Of a stretch of 64,000 bases of DNA, positions 35,375 to 43,649 are shown one piece after another. The notes under the pieces are model-generated. The model saw nothing but the letters and a program-made list of their open reading frames with translations, was not told the origin of the DNA and did no database searches. The stretch lies in NCBI RefSeq assembly GCF_036226925.1, contig NZ_CP109031.1, positions 5,766,001 through 5,830,000 of the forward strand, in the 5' to 3' direction. Source of the DNA: Streptomyces sp. NBC_00659. Its GTDB lineage: Bacteria; Actinomycetota; Actinomycetes; Streptomycetales; Streptomycetaceae. Every line of letters starts with the position of its first letter. The stretch's first letter is position 1. A program made the translations under genes and the position numbers.

Positions 35375-36169
35375 ATGCACGGGCCCACTCCGCCGCTGCC
35401 CCGCCCCACCGACCAGCTCCGCTTCGCCATGCCGCCGATGCACGAGTCGACGGACGACGAACGGCGGCACCGCAAGGAGCGGCTGGCCGGCGCGCTGCGG
35501 CTGTTCGGACGGCTCGGCTTCGAGGACGGCGTCTCGGGACACATCACGGCACGCGACCCGGAGTACAGCGACTGCTTCTGGGTCAATCCGTTCGGCATGC
35601 CGTTCAAGCACGTCACCGTCGGCGACCTGGTCATGGTCAACGGGGAGGGCCAGGTGATCGAGGGCCGCTACCACGTGAACCAGGCCGCGTTCACCGTGCA
35701 CTCCCAGGTCCACGCGGCCCGCCCCGACGTCGTCGCCGTCGCCCACTGCCACTCCGTGCACGGCCGCGCCCTCGCCGCCCTCGGCGACCTGCTCGACCCG
35801 ATCACCCAGGAGAGCTGTGCCTTCTACGAGGACCACGCTCTGTACGACGCCTACACCGGGGTCAATGTCGACGCCGAGGAAGGCCGCAGGATCGCGTCCG
35901 CGCTGGGCAGCCGCAAGGCGCTGGTGCTGCGCAACCACGGGCTGCTGACCGTCGGGGACTCGGTGGACGCGGCGGCTTGGTGGTTCCTGTCCATGGAGCG
36001 GTCGAGCCAGGTCCAGCTCACCGCGAAGGCCGCGGGCCGGCCCCTCCTCATCGACCACAAGCAGGCGGTCGCCACCCGCGAACAGCTCGGCGGCGACCTG
36101 GTGGCGTGGATCAACTACCAGCCGTTGTGGCAGGACATCAGCCGCAGCGAACCCGATCTTCTCAGCTAG
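35375..36169 (+). CDS. Class II aldolase/adducin family protein
   Basis: A 264-residue protein of the class II aldolase fold. Zinc-ligand histidines appear in AHCHSVHGRAL and a third in RNHGLLTVG, and FGRLGFEDGVSGHITAR forms the N-terminal segment. Known members cleave or isomerise sugar phosphates such as fuculose 1-phosphate; this branch (long N-terminus with Pro-rich start and WFLSMERSSQVQL) is widespread in actinobacteria with no settled substrate. The ATG is preceded by GGAGG. No kinase or isomerase gene for a sugar pathway adjoins it. Confidence 0.88.
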   Translation: MHGPTPPLPRPTDQLRFAMPPMHESTDDERRHRKERLAGALRLFGRLGFEDGVSGHITARDPEYSDCFWVNPFGMPFKHVTVGDLVMVNGEGQVIEGRYHVNQAAFTVHSQVHAARPDVVAVAHCHSVHGRALAALGDLLDPITQESCAFYEDHALYDAYTGVNVDAEEGRRIASALGSRKALVLRNHGLLTVGDSVDAAAWWFLSMERSSQVQLTAKAAGRPLLIDHKQAVATREQLGGDLVAWINYQPLWQDISRSEPDLLS

Positions 36170-36226
36170 CGAGGCCCTGGGGCGGAGGCCCCGGGGTGGG
36201 AGCCCTGGAGTGGGCGGCCCTGGAGG

Positions 36227-37132
36227 TCAGGGCCGGAAACCCCGCAGGACGGCCGCCTTCGTCAGGGCGAACTCCTCGTCCGTCAGGACGCCGTCGCGGT
36301 GCAGCTCGCCCAACTCCCGCAGCCGGCGCAGCAGTACGTCGTGATGGTCGGACGGCGCCGGCACCGCCGGCACCACTGGCACCACTGGCTTCGGCCGGGG
36401 CCGCTCCGTATACGCCCCGGTGCGGGTGGAGGGATGCGGCAGCCGGGCCGTGACCGCGGTGGCGACCAGCGCGGTGAGCAGGTCGCGGCGGGTGCTGCCC
36501 CACAGGTCGAGGGCGTACGGGTCCTTCTCGGGCGGCAGTTCGGAGAGGACCGCCTCGCCCGTCACGAAACGCAGGAAACCGTCCCCGTAACCGGAGTTGG
36601 GCAGCCATTCGACCCGCACGAGGTCGCCCAGGTCGATGATCCGGGGCCCCGTCGCCCGCTTGCCCCGGTCCGAGGTGTCCGCCCAGTCGATGCGTACCCG
36701 CGTCCCGTCGAAGGAGACCGTGCCGTCGCTGGACCGGACGGACACCGGGACGGGCGGCCCCGTGAGCAGATACGTCGTCGCCGCTTCCTTGGGGACCTGG
36801 TCCAGGAGCAGCGCGCGGCGGATCTCCTCGGCCACGTACGCGGCCACTCCGGAACGGTCCCTGCCGACCGACAGGTTGTAGGGGTCCGCCGCCTCGGGCA
36901 GCCGGCCCCCGGTCGCCTGGAGCAGCGGGTCGGCGCCCTCGCGCAGCCGCAACCGAAGGCGGCCGCGCTTGCGTTCGGGTTCGTGGACGACACCCGACAC
37001 CGCCTCCAGAGGAACGGCGATCTCCCCGTACGTCTGCCGGAACAGCGGTACGGTTCGGTGCAGTCCCGGCGTGATCCTGACCGTGCTGCCGTCGAAGGCC
37101 CAGGTTCCGTCGCGCTGGATGATCTCGGCCAT
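36227..37132 (-). CDS. DUF4429 protein with C-terminal SHOCT domain
   Basis: A 301-residue cytosolic protein. Two copies of a PH-like DUF4429 unit are visible: residues 1-95 beginning MAEIIQRDGTWAFDGSTVRI, and about 130-225 with DGTVSFDGTRVRIDWADTSD. The shared DGxxxFDGxxVRI motif marks the duplication. A Pro/Val-rich linker leads to a SHOCT motif at the C-terminus (LLRRLRELGELHRDGVLTDE), a short helical module usually found at protein ends and linked to oligomerisation. Function is unknown. The C-terminus lies close to a run of gccccgg-rich repeat sequence (36170-36225). Confidence 0.88.
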   Translation of the reverse strand: MAEIIQRDGTWAFDGSTVRITPGLHRTVPLFRQTYGEIAVPLEAVSGVVHEPERKRGRLRLRLREGADPLLQATGGRLPEAADPYNLSVGRDRSGVAAYVAEEIRRALLLDQVPKEAATTYLLTGPPVPVSVRSSDGTVSFDGTRVRIDWADTSDRGKRATGPRIIDLGDLVRVEWLPNSGYGDGFLRFVTGEAVLSELPPEKDPYALDLWGSTRRDLLTALVATAVTARLPHPSTRTGAYTERPRPKPVVPVVPAVPAPSDHHDVLLRRLRELGELHRDGVLTDEEFALTKAAVLRGFRP

Positions 37133-37328
37133 GGACGAATTCTCGCAGTCGGGTCAACAAGGGGTCGCTGGTTTCGCCCGCGCTGAGCCGACCTGACGCA
37201 TGCGCGCGGTGTTCCGTACGGCACAATTCGCTGTCGTCACAAGAGAGTTGCCGGGGTGGGCGTGGGGCAGCCGGGCGTTCGTGGCATACCGGCTGTACGG
37301 AGTTTTTTTCTGGCGCGGGAAGGCGGCA

Positions 37329-38696
37329 GTGAGCGTGGCGGTGCAGGAGACGAGACACGGTGCGGGGCACGGTGCCGGGCCGGGGTCGGGATCGGGCACC
37401 GTGCGCAGCGGTGGCCCCGGTGGCGGTCCGGGCGCGGAGCAGGGCGGGGGACCGGGCGGGCACGAGGGCGGCTGCACGTGCGGGGACTGCCCGCACGGGG
37501 CGCGTACGGGGCACCGGCGGGCCGTCGCCGCGTTCCTCGCCAAGCGCGACGCGCTGGCGGCCGGGCAGGGGCTGCCCGCCGGTGTCGCGCACTCCGCCTC
37601 GGCGTCCCGGCAGTGGGTGTCCGACGAACTCACCCAGTCCGCGGACCTCGTCGCCGAACGCGGCCGCCTCGAGGGCGAGGCATGGCTGGGCCGGCTGTGG
37701 CGGTACACCGCGTCCACCGTCTGGGCCGCCGTCGTCGTCCTCCTGCTCGTGCAGGCGCTCACCGCGATCGGGGCCGGCTGGACGGCGGCGCGGACGGCGG
37801 GGCTGCTCGCCGCGGTCGTCCTGGCCGGACTCCTGACCGGGGCGGCCTGGCTGCACCGGACGCGGGGCGGGGCTCTCGCGCCGGTCATCGGCGAGGACAA
37901 CCGGCTCTCCACCTCCCGCGCGGTGGCCACCGGCTGGGTGCTGCTCGTGGTGTACGCGGTGCTCGTGCTGGTGGGGCAGCTCGCGGCGGCCTCCGCACAC
38001 GGCCGCCGGGACGAACTCATCGCCGGGCTCGAACTCGCCCGGGCCGCCGGTGTCGTGACCGTCGTCGCGGTGGTCTGCGGGGTCGCCGTGCTGGTGCGGC
38101 GGGTGGTCGGGCTGAGGGTGCTCGGGCAGCGGCTGCAGAAGGTCCGCGCGGACCGGCCTCGGGCCGCGGACCTGCTGACCGACGACTCCGGGCGGGGCGG
38201 CTTCGCCGACATCCAGTACGTCGTGATCAGCGGGGTCGCTCTCGTCTTCGCGGCGGTGCGGCTGGCTCGTCGGCCGTCGCAGTTGCCCGATCTTCCGTGG
38301 GGGCTGGCCCTGTTGGTGCTGGTGTCGGCCGCGACCTATCTCGCCGGGAAGTACGCCGAGGGCGGGCGGCCGGTGATCCTCTCCGTGGTCCGGTCCCGTG
38401 AGGCGGGCGATCTGGACGCTCCCATTCGCACCGGGGACGACATCGAGATCCGGGGTGCCGGGTTCGTGCCGCCCGGGGCGCAGACCGCTGACCGGCTGTC
38501 ACGGATGGTCGTGCGGATCGGGGCGGTGCATGTGCATGTGCCGTTGGTCCCGGTGTCCGGGGGGTTCAGCAATCCCACGGACGCCGTACTGACGGTGCCT
38601 GTGCCGGTGGATGTGGAACCGGGGCGGGTGGAGGTGCAGGTGGTCACCGTGGCGGGGGTGGAGACGAACCGGTACGAGATCGACGTGACCGACTGA
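37329..38696 (+). CDS. Multi-pass membrane protein with extracytoplasmic beta domain
   Basis: A 455-residue protein from the GTG after GGGAAGG; an upstream ATG at 37200 would add 43 unconserved residues. A Gly-rich N-terminus contains CTCGDCPHG, a CxCxxC arrangement that could bind metal. About five hydrophobic segments follow (for example YTASTVWAAVVVLLLVQAL and AVATGWVLLVVYAVLVLVGQ). The last about 110 residues are beta-rich (DDIEIRGAGFVPPGAQ, VVRIGAVHVHVPLVPV), resembling an IPT/TIG-like immunoglobulin fold. Function unknown. No operon partner. Confidence 0.75.
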   Translation: MSVAVQETRHGAGHGAGPGSGSGTVRSGGPGGGPGAEQGGGPGGHEGGCTCGDCPHGARTGHRRAVAAFLAKRDALAAGQGLPAGVAHSASASRQWVSDELTQSADLVAERGRLEGEAWLGRLWRYTASTVWAAVVVLLLVQALTAIGAGWTAARTAGLLAAVVLAGLLTGAAWLHRTRGGALAPVIGEDNRLSTSRAVATGWVLLVVYAVLVLVGQLAAASAHGRRDELIAGLELARAAGVVTVVAVVCGVAVLVRRVVGLRVLGQRLQKVRADRPRAADLLTDDSGRGGFADIQYVVISGVALVFAAVRLARRPSQLPDLPWGLALLVLVSAATYLAGKYAEGGRPVILSVVRSREAGDLDAPIRTGDDIEIRGAGFVPPGAQTADRLSRMVVRIGAVHVHVPLVPVSGGFSNPTDAVLTVPVPVDVEPGRVEVQVVTVAGVETNRYEIDVTD

Positions 38697-39154
38697 GGGT
38701 TCGCTGCGTGGTCGCTTGCGCTGGCGTCTGCGGGTCTCGGTCCGGTGGGTGGGTCGGGGCCGTGCCGGTACATCCGCCCGTCGCCGTTGGATCAGACGTG
38801 GGTTTTCCGGGGAGCCGCTGCTCGATCCGGACGTAAGCGACGGGCATCTGATGTACCGGCACGGCCCCTCCCGCCGAATCCCGACTGCAGGCGTGCGGTG
38901 GCTTGTGCCGTCCCTCACGGGCTTGATTTTCAGCCCCTCCGGCGTTTGAGGAGCGGGGTCTGGGGCGGAGCCCCGGGGTGGGACGGGTAGGGGCGGCGGG
39001 GGCGAAAGTCGCCTGTGGCTGTGCCAGGGGAGGCAGCGGGGCATTCCGAGAGGTAGGGCCCGGAAAAGGTTCCGTCGGGTGAGTCGGGGAACCGATTCGT
39101 ACGTATGGTCTGTTGAGTGGCCAACGGCACGCGGGTGAGAGGTGGCGGAGAGCG
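38697..39154. other. Intergenic region rich in dispersed hairpin repeats
   Basis: About 460 bases without a gene. It contains a long hairpin at 38756-38868 and, at about 38930-38985, sequence (cagcccctccggcgtttgag, then a gggg...cccc hairpin) of a kind I recall as recurrent between Streptomyces genes. The DoxX promoter should lie in the last 60 bases. Confidence 0.65.
38756..38868. repeat. Long imperfect inverted repeat (REP-like hairpin)
   Basis: Outer arms ggggccgtgccggtacatc (38756-38774) and its exact complement (38850-38868), inner arms gcccgtcgc (38776-38784) and complement (38837-38845), giving a 28-bp stem with a one- versus four-base interruption and a 52-base loop. Confidence 0.8.
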
Positions 39155-39679
39155 ATGACTCACGGTATGCGGACGGATACTCACACCCGGTATCCGGGGG
39201 AGCGGCGGGACTGGCGGGAGACCGCGACCCACTACGCCCTGTTGCCGCTGCGGATCTTCCTGGGCGTCACCTTCATCTACGCGGGCCTCGACAAACTGAC
39301 GGACAGCGCCTTCATGAAGGCCTCCGGATCGGGCTCGATCGGCGACATGATGCGCACGGTGCGTGACTCCTCCGCCATACCGGCCCTCGTCGACCTGTCC
39401 CTGAAGAACCCCGTCGGCTTCGGCTATGCCATCGCGTTCGGTGAGCTGGCCGTCGGCATAGGCACCCTGATCGGACTGCTGGCCCGCCTCGCCGCGTTCG
39501 GCGGCGCGCTCATCTCGCTCAGCCTGTGGCTGACCGTGAGCTGGGCCTCCGACCCGTACTACTTCGGCAACGACCTCCCGTACCTGTTCTGCTGGACACC
39601 CCTCGTACTGGCCGGGGCGTCCTACTGGTCACTGGACGCCGTGATCAGGCGCCGACGCCGGCCACAGTCCGGCTACTGA
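39155..39679 (+). CDS. DoxX-family membrane protein
   Basis: A 174-residue integral membrane protein of the DoxX family, with about four helices: YALLPLRIFLGVTFIYAGLD, then GFGYAIAFGELAVGIGTLIG, RLAAFGGALISLSLWLTVSW and PYLFCWTPLVLAGASYWSLD. The FIYAGLDKL motif in the first helix is typical. DoxX proteins are quinone- or thiol-linked membrane proteins (thiosulfate:quinone oxidoreductase subunits, or MRC partners of superoxide dismutase in mycobacteria); the role here is not inferable. The ATG follows GGCGGAG. The C-terminus is very Arg-rich. Confidence 0.88.
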   Translation: MTHGMRTDTHTRYPGERRDWRETATHYALLPLRIFLGVTFIYAGLDKLTDSAFMKASGSGSIGDMMRTVRDSSAIPALVDLSLKNPVGFGYAIAFGELAVGIGTLIGLLARLAAFGGALISLSLWLTVSWASDPYYFGNDLPYLFCWTPLVLAGASYWSLDAVIRRRRRPQSGY

Positions 39680-39743
39680 GGCCCGGCGACGGTCCGGCCA
39701 CCGGGTGCGGGCAGGAACACGTCGCTCCCGGTGGTTCAGGGCC

Positions 39744-39968
39744 CTAGGAGTTCACGTTCCGCGGCCTACGGTTCGTACGGCGTCTGCGGACGGCGTGGTT
39801 CACGGACGCCACGGCGCCCGCCAGGCAGAGGCCGACGACAACGACGGGGATGATGGCGAACCACTCGGTGTCCCACCAGCCCCCCGCGTCTCCGGCGTAG
39901 GCGATGCCCCCGGCGGTGAGGAAGAGGCCCACCACCAGCTTTCCCGGCTGGAACTCATGACGTGGCAC
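39744..39968 (-). CDS. Small two-helix membrane protein of the PspC operon
   Basis: A 74-residue protein with two hydrophobic helices (LVVGLFLTAGGIAYAGDAGG and FAIIPVVVVGLCLAGAVASV) and a basic tail. Its start overlaps the end of the PspC-LiaF gene by 14 bases, so the two are translationally coupled. Probably an accessory of that envelope-stress protein; no individual function is known to me. Confidence 0.8.
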   Translation of the reverse strand: MPRHEFQPGKLVVGLFLTAGGIAYAGDAGGWWDTEWFAIIPVVVVGLCLAGAVASVNHAVRRRRTNRRPRNVNS

Positions 39969-41337
39969 GGGCCACCTCCGCCTGGCCGACTCCGACCTGG
40001 AGGTCGAGGTCGAAGGTGCCGCCGTCCTTGCCGCCTGTCGCCGGCGACAGGGTCACCTGCTTGTGCTTGCCCGGTTCCACGTCCACGTCCTTCTTGTCGT
40101 CACCCGGCAGCTGGATGTCTCCGACGCCCACCTCGACGGTCAGCCGCACGGTCGCGTCCTTGGGGACGATCACCTTCAGCCGGCCCGCGCGCACCTCGGC
40201 GTTCGTCCGCACCGTCTGTCCCCCGGCGAGGTCGACCCGGCTGAGGTCGAGGGTGCCCACGCCCGTGCCCAGGTCGTAGCTCGTCCGGACGTCGGCCGCG
40301 GTCGCCGGTGCCCATTCCGTCCGCACCCAGTGCGTGTCGATGTCCTTCGGCAGGGCCGAGGAGGCCGCGAGGAGCCCGGCCGTGATCACCGCCAGGAAGA
40401 CCGTTCCCGCGCCCGTGCGACCGCGGAACGAGCTCACGGCGATCCCCAGGCCGAACACGATGAGCGCGGCGGCAAGTCCGGCCTGGAGGCTGGTGCCGAG
40501 CACCCGGTCGTGCCACTTCAAGCCCGTGGTCAGGCCGCCCGCCAGGAGGGCGAGCAGGAAGACACGGCCGCCTATGGGACGAGGGCCGCGCTGTCCGCGC
40601 TCCCGTTCCGTGCGCGGGACGGCGCGGGAGGTGCCGCGGGCGATGTTGAGCGCGGCCGCGACATCGCGGTCCAGGGTCTCCGAGGGACCCCACATATAGC
40701 CGGTGCCGCCGACGTGCGAACCGTCCTTGACGATCGGTTCGCGCCACCAGGAGGGATAGGAGTCGGGGACGGGCGGGGCCTTCGCCTCCGGCGGGGCGTC
40801 GGCGGCGGCCTGCGCGGCCAGGGGGTCCGGGTCGGCGGCGCCGCGGTTCCGCGACCAGTAGCCCGCGCCCGCCAGCAGCAGGGACAGGACGACCGCGAAC
40901 GTCAGCACGCTGCCGTTCTTGAGCATGGACAGGAACACTCCGCAGCCGACCAGCGCGAAGAGCACGGCGGTCAGAGCGGGGCCGTCGACCCGGCCGGTGA
41001 GCAGCTTGCGGACCTCGTTCTCCTCCTCGTCGTCGTACGGGACGAAGAGCCAGGCGAAGCCGTAGAAGATGAGGCCGATGCCGCCGGTCGCGGCGAGCAC
41101 CGCGAGCACGATGCGGAAGATCACCGGGTCCATGTCGCACTGCCGGCCGAGCCCGGCGCACACCCCGCCGAGCATCTTCTGCCGACGGTCGCGCCGGAAC
41201 CCGCGCGGCAGCCCGGAGGACGGGTCGGCGCCGGCGTCCGCCGGCCGTGCCGCGGCCGCTTCCCCGTGGGCGCGCGGCTCGTCACCCGGAGCGGTGCCGG
41301 GATCCGGCCCCGCCGCCGCGTGCTGCTGATCTGTCAT
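39955..41337 (-). CDS. PspC-domain protein with LiaF-like C-terminus
   Basis: A 460-residue membrane protein. A charged N-terminus of 55 residues precedes the PspC domain (about 55-125; KMLGGVCAGLGRQCDMDPVI, IFYGFAWLFVPYDD). Several more membrane helices follow (about 140-300). The C-terminal 110 residues (TSYDLGTGVGTLDLSRVDLA, VGVGDIQLPG, VGVGQAEV) repeat a beta-strand unit typical of LiaF-like/DUF1707-2154 domains. LiaF proteins restrain a sensor kinase in cell-envelope stress systems. It is divergent from a PspC-containing histidine kinase, which fits a LiaFSR-type module. Start at ATG of MTDQQH. Confidence 0.9.
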   Translation of the reverse strand: MTDQQHAAAGPDPGTAPGDEPRAHGEAAAARPADAGADPSSGLPRGFRRDRRQKMLGGVCAGLGRQCDMDPVIFRIVLAVLAATGGIGLIFYGFAWLFVPYDDEEENEVRKLLTGRVDGPALTAVLFALVGCGVFLSMLKNGSVLTFAVVLSLLLAGAGYWSRNRGAADPDPLAAQAAADAPPEAKAPPVPDSYPSWWREPIVKDGSHVGGTGYMWGPSETLDRDVAAALNIARGTSRAVPRTERERGQRGPRPIGGRVFLLALLAGGLTTGLKWHDRVLGTSLQAGLAAALIVFGLGIAVSSFRGRTGAGTVFLAVITAGLLAASSALPKDIDTHWVRTEWAPATAADVRTSYDLGTGVGTLDLSRVDLAGGQTVRTNAEVRAGRLKVIVPKDATVRLTVEVGVGDIQLPGDDKKDVDVEPGKHKQVTLSPATGGKDGGTFDLDLQVGVGQAEVARATS

Positions 41338-41513
41338 GCGTCCATGGTGACGGGCGGGACGGCGCGGCGGCAGTCGGGATGACCCTGGCCGAACCCTGAT
41401 ATCCGCCCGGAGGGGAGGGCGGGGACTGTTCGAACGGCGATTCCTGAAGATCAGGGGAGTTTCGGGGGCCGACCCTGATGCTCCGGTACGCCGGGCGTGT
41501 GACGATCGATGGC

Positions 41514-42803
41514 ATGCCGGAAGCCGCAGCCATGCCCGCCGACGACCCGCGGCCCCCGCGCAAGCTCTACCGAAGCAGCGACGGACGCTGGCTCGGGGGC
41601 GTCGCGCGAGGGCTCGCCGGGCATCTCGGGCTGCCCGTGGTCTGGGTGCGGCTGGTGTTCGTCGGACTGTTCATGGCGGACGGGCTGGGCGCGCTCCTGT
41701 ATGCCGCGTTCTGGTTCTTCGTGCCCCTCGGCGTCGGCGGCGTCGGCTCCGGCCGCACGCCGGCGTTCACCACCGAGACCTCGCCCGACGGCCGCCGCAG
41801 ACTGGTGGCCCGCAAGCCGGACAAGGGCCAGATCGTCGCGCTTCTCCTCATGGTCGTCGTGGCCATGGTCTTCGTCGGCAACGTGAATCTCGGCGGCGGT
41901 ACGAAGGCGTATCTGTGGCCGACGGTCCTCGTCGGCGCGGGAGTCGCCCTGGTCTGGCGCCAGGCGGACAACGCGCGCCGCGCCCGGTGGGCGGAGGTCG
42001 GCCGCCGTCGCCGTACGCTCTCGCTGCTGCGGTCCGCGGCGGGCGTGCTGCTCGTCACCGCCGGCGTCTCCGGGATCTTCGTCCTCCAGGGCTCCGCGGC
42101 CCACCTCGGCTCGGTGCTCCAGGCGGCGCTCGCGGTCCTCGTCGGCATCGCGCTGCTCGCCGGCCCCTATCTGATCCGGATGACCCAGGACCTCTCCGAG
42201 GAGCGCCTGATGCGCATCCGCGCGCAGGAGCGGGCCGAAGTCGCCGCCCACGTCCACGACTCGGTGCTGCACACCCTGACCCTGATCCAGCGCAACGCGG
42301 AGAACGCGAACGAGGTGCGGCGCCTCGCCCGCGCCCAGGAACGTGATCTGCGGGCCTGGCTCCACAAGCCGGACGGCAGCGGCAAGGACGAGGACGAGGA
42401 GCCCGCCACCCTCGCCGAGGCGGTCCGCGGCCACGCCGCCGAGATCGAGGACAAGCACGGCGTCCCCATCGAGGTCGTCGTCGTGGGCGACTGCCCGCTC
42501 GACGACCGGCTGACCGCGCAGATGCAGGCGGCGAGGGAAGCGATGGTGAACGCGGCCAAGTACGGTGGCGAGGGCGGCGCCGTGCAGGTCTACGCCGAAG
42601 TCGAGGGCAGGACGGTCTTCGTGTCCGTCCGCGACCGCGGCCCAGGCTTCGACCTCGACGCGATACCCGCCGACCGGATGGGCGTCAGAGAATCGATCAT
42701 CGGCCGTATGGAACGCAACGGCGGCACGGCGCGACTGCGCGCGGTGCCGGACGGCGGCACGGAGGTCGAGCTGGAGATGGAGAGGGTGGAGAAAACGTCA
42801 TGA
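41514..42803 (+). CDS. Histidine kinase with N-terminal PspC domain
   Basis: A 429-residue sensor kinase. The PspC domain covers about residues 15-85 (LYRSSDGRWLGGVARGLAGH, FWFFVPLG). Further membrane helices extend to about 220. A HisKA_3-type dimerisation helix contains the phospho-acceptor in AAHVHDSVLHTLTLIQR, and a C-terminal HATPase reads REAMVNAAKYGGEGG and VSVRDRGPGFDLDAIP. It overlaps the response regulator start by four bases (ATGA). Fusing PspC to the kinase itself puts both the sensor and the divergent LiaF-like protein in the same stress module. Alternative starts at 41478 and 41532 exist; none has a strong ribosome site. Confidence 0.92.
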   Translation: MPEAAAMPADDPRPPRKLYRSSDGRWLGGVARGLAGHLGLPVVWVRLVFVGLFMADGLGALLYAAFWFFVPLGVGGVGSGRTPAFTTETSPDGRRRLVARKPDKGQIVALLLMVVVAMVFVGNVNLGGGTKAYLWPTVLVGAGVALVWRQADNARRARWAEVGRRRRTLSLLRSAAGVLLVTAGVSGIFVLQGSAAHLGSVLQAALAVLVGIALLAGPYLIRMTQDLSEERLMRIRAQERAEVAAHVHDSVLHTLTLIQRNAENANEVRRLARAQERDLRAWLHKPDGSGKDEDEEPATLAEAVRGHAAEIEDKHGVPIEVVVVGDCPLDDRLTAQMQAAREAMVNAAKYGGEGGAVQVYAEVEGRTVFVSVRDRGPGFDLDAIPADRMGVRESIIGRMERNGGTARLRAVPDGGTEVELEMERVEKTS

Positions 42804-43564
42804 GCGACACGAACGAGCCTGTGGAGTCCGGCGGTTCGGCCGCGGAGGCCTCCGGTGCCGCCGCATCCGCGGGCGCCGCCCCCGGGGCCGGTGCCGAGGG
42901 CGGGCGCCGGGTGCGCGTGGTGCTCGTGGACGACCACCGCATGTTCCGTACGGGGGTCCAGGCCGAGATCGGGGAGACCGAGCGGACCGGCGTCGAAGTG
43001 GTCGGCGAGGCCGCGGACGTCGACCAGGCGGTCACGGTCATCACGGCCACCCGCCCCGAGGTCGTCCTCCTCGACGTCCACCTTCCCGGCGGCGGCGGTG
43101 TCGAAGTGCTGCGCCGCTGCGCCCCGTTGATGTCCGACGCCGAGCAGCCGGTCCGTTTCCTCGCGCTGTCCGTGTCGGACGCCGCGGAGGACGTGATCGG
43201 CGTGATCCGCGGCGGTGCCCGGGGGTACGTCACCAAGACGATCACCGGCACGGATCTCGTGGACTCCGTCTTCCGCGTCCAGGACGGTGACGCGGTCTTC
43301 TCCCCGCGCCTCGCCGGATTCGTCCTCGACGCCTTCGCCTCCACCGACGCCCCGCCCGTCGACGAGGACATGGACCGCCTCACCCAGCGCGAACGCGAGG
43401 TCCTGCGGCTCATCGCCCGGGGGTACGCGTACAAGGAGATCGCCAAGCAGCTCTTCATCTCCGTCAAGACGGTCGAGTCGCATGTCTCCGCGGTCCTGCG
43501 CAAACTCCAGCTCTCGAACCGGCATGAGCTGACCCGCTGGGCTACGGCGCGACGACTGGTCTGA
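42800..43564 (+). CDS. LuxR/NarL-family response regulator
   Basis: A 254-residue regulator. After a 35-residue Ala/Gly-rich tail, the receiver domain begins VRVVLVDDHRMFRTG, with the phospho-acceptor Asp in VLLDVHLPG and Lys in YVTKTITG. The C-terminal helix-turn-helix reads LTQREREVLRLIARGYAYKE and FISVKTVESHVSAVLRKL. It is translationally coupled to the PspC-histidine kinase and is its cognate partner. By analogy with LiaR it probably regulates the two divergent operons and envelope genes. Confidence 0.95.
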   Translation: MSDTNEPVESGGSAAEASGAAASAGAAPGAGAEGGRRVRVVLVDDHRMFRTGVQAEIGETERTGVEVVGEAADVDQAVTVITATRPEVVLLDVHLPGGGGVEVLRRCAPLMSDAEQPVRFLALSVSDAAEDVIGVIRGGARGYVTKTITGTDLVDSVFRVQDGDAVFSPRLAGFVLDAFASTDAPPVDEDMDRLTQREREVLRLIARGYAYKEIAKQLFISVKTVESHVSAVLRKLQLSNRHELTRWATARRLV

Positions 43565-43600
43565 CGCGGTCCGGCCCGGCTGGAACCGGGACGTGCGGGA

Positions 43601-43626
43601 GCCCCGGGCGACGGACGGCCCGGGGC
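43601..43626. terminator. Terminator between converging regulator and NlpC/P60 genes
   Basis: 9-bp perfect stem gccccgggc/gcccggggc with an 8-base loop, 37 bases after the response regulator stop and 24 bases beyond the convergent hydrolase stop. Confidence 0.7.
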
Positions 43627-43649
43627 CCGCGGCGTCGCCGCTCAGGTGC

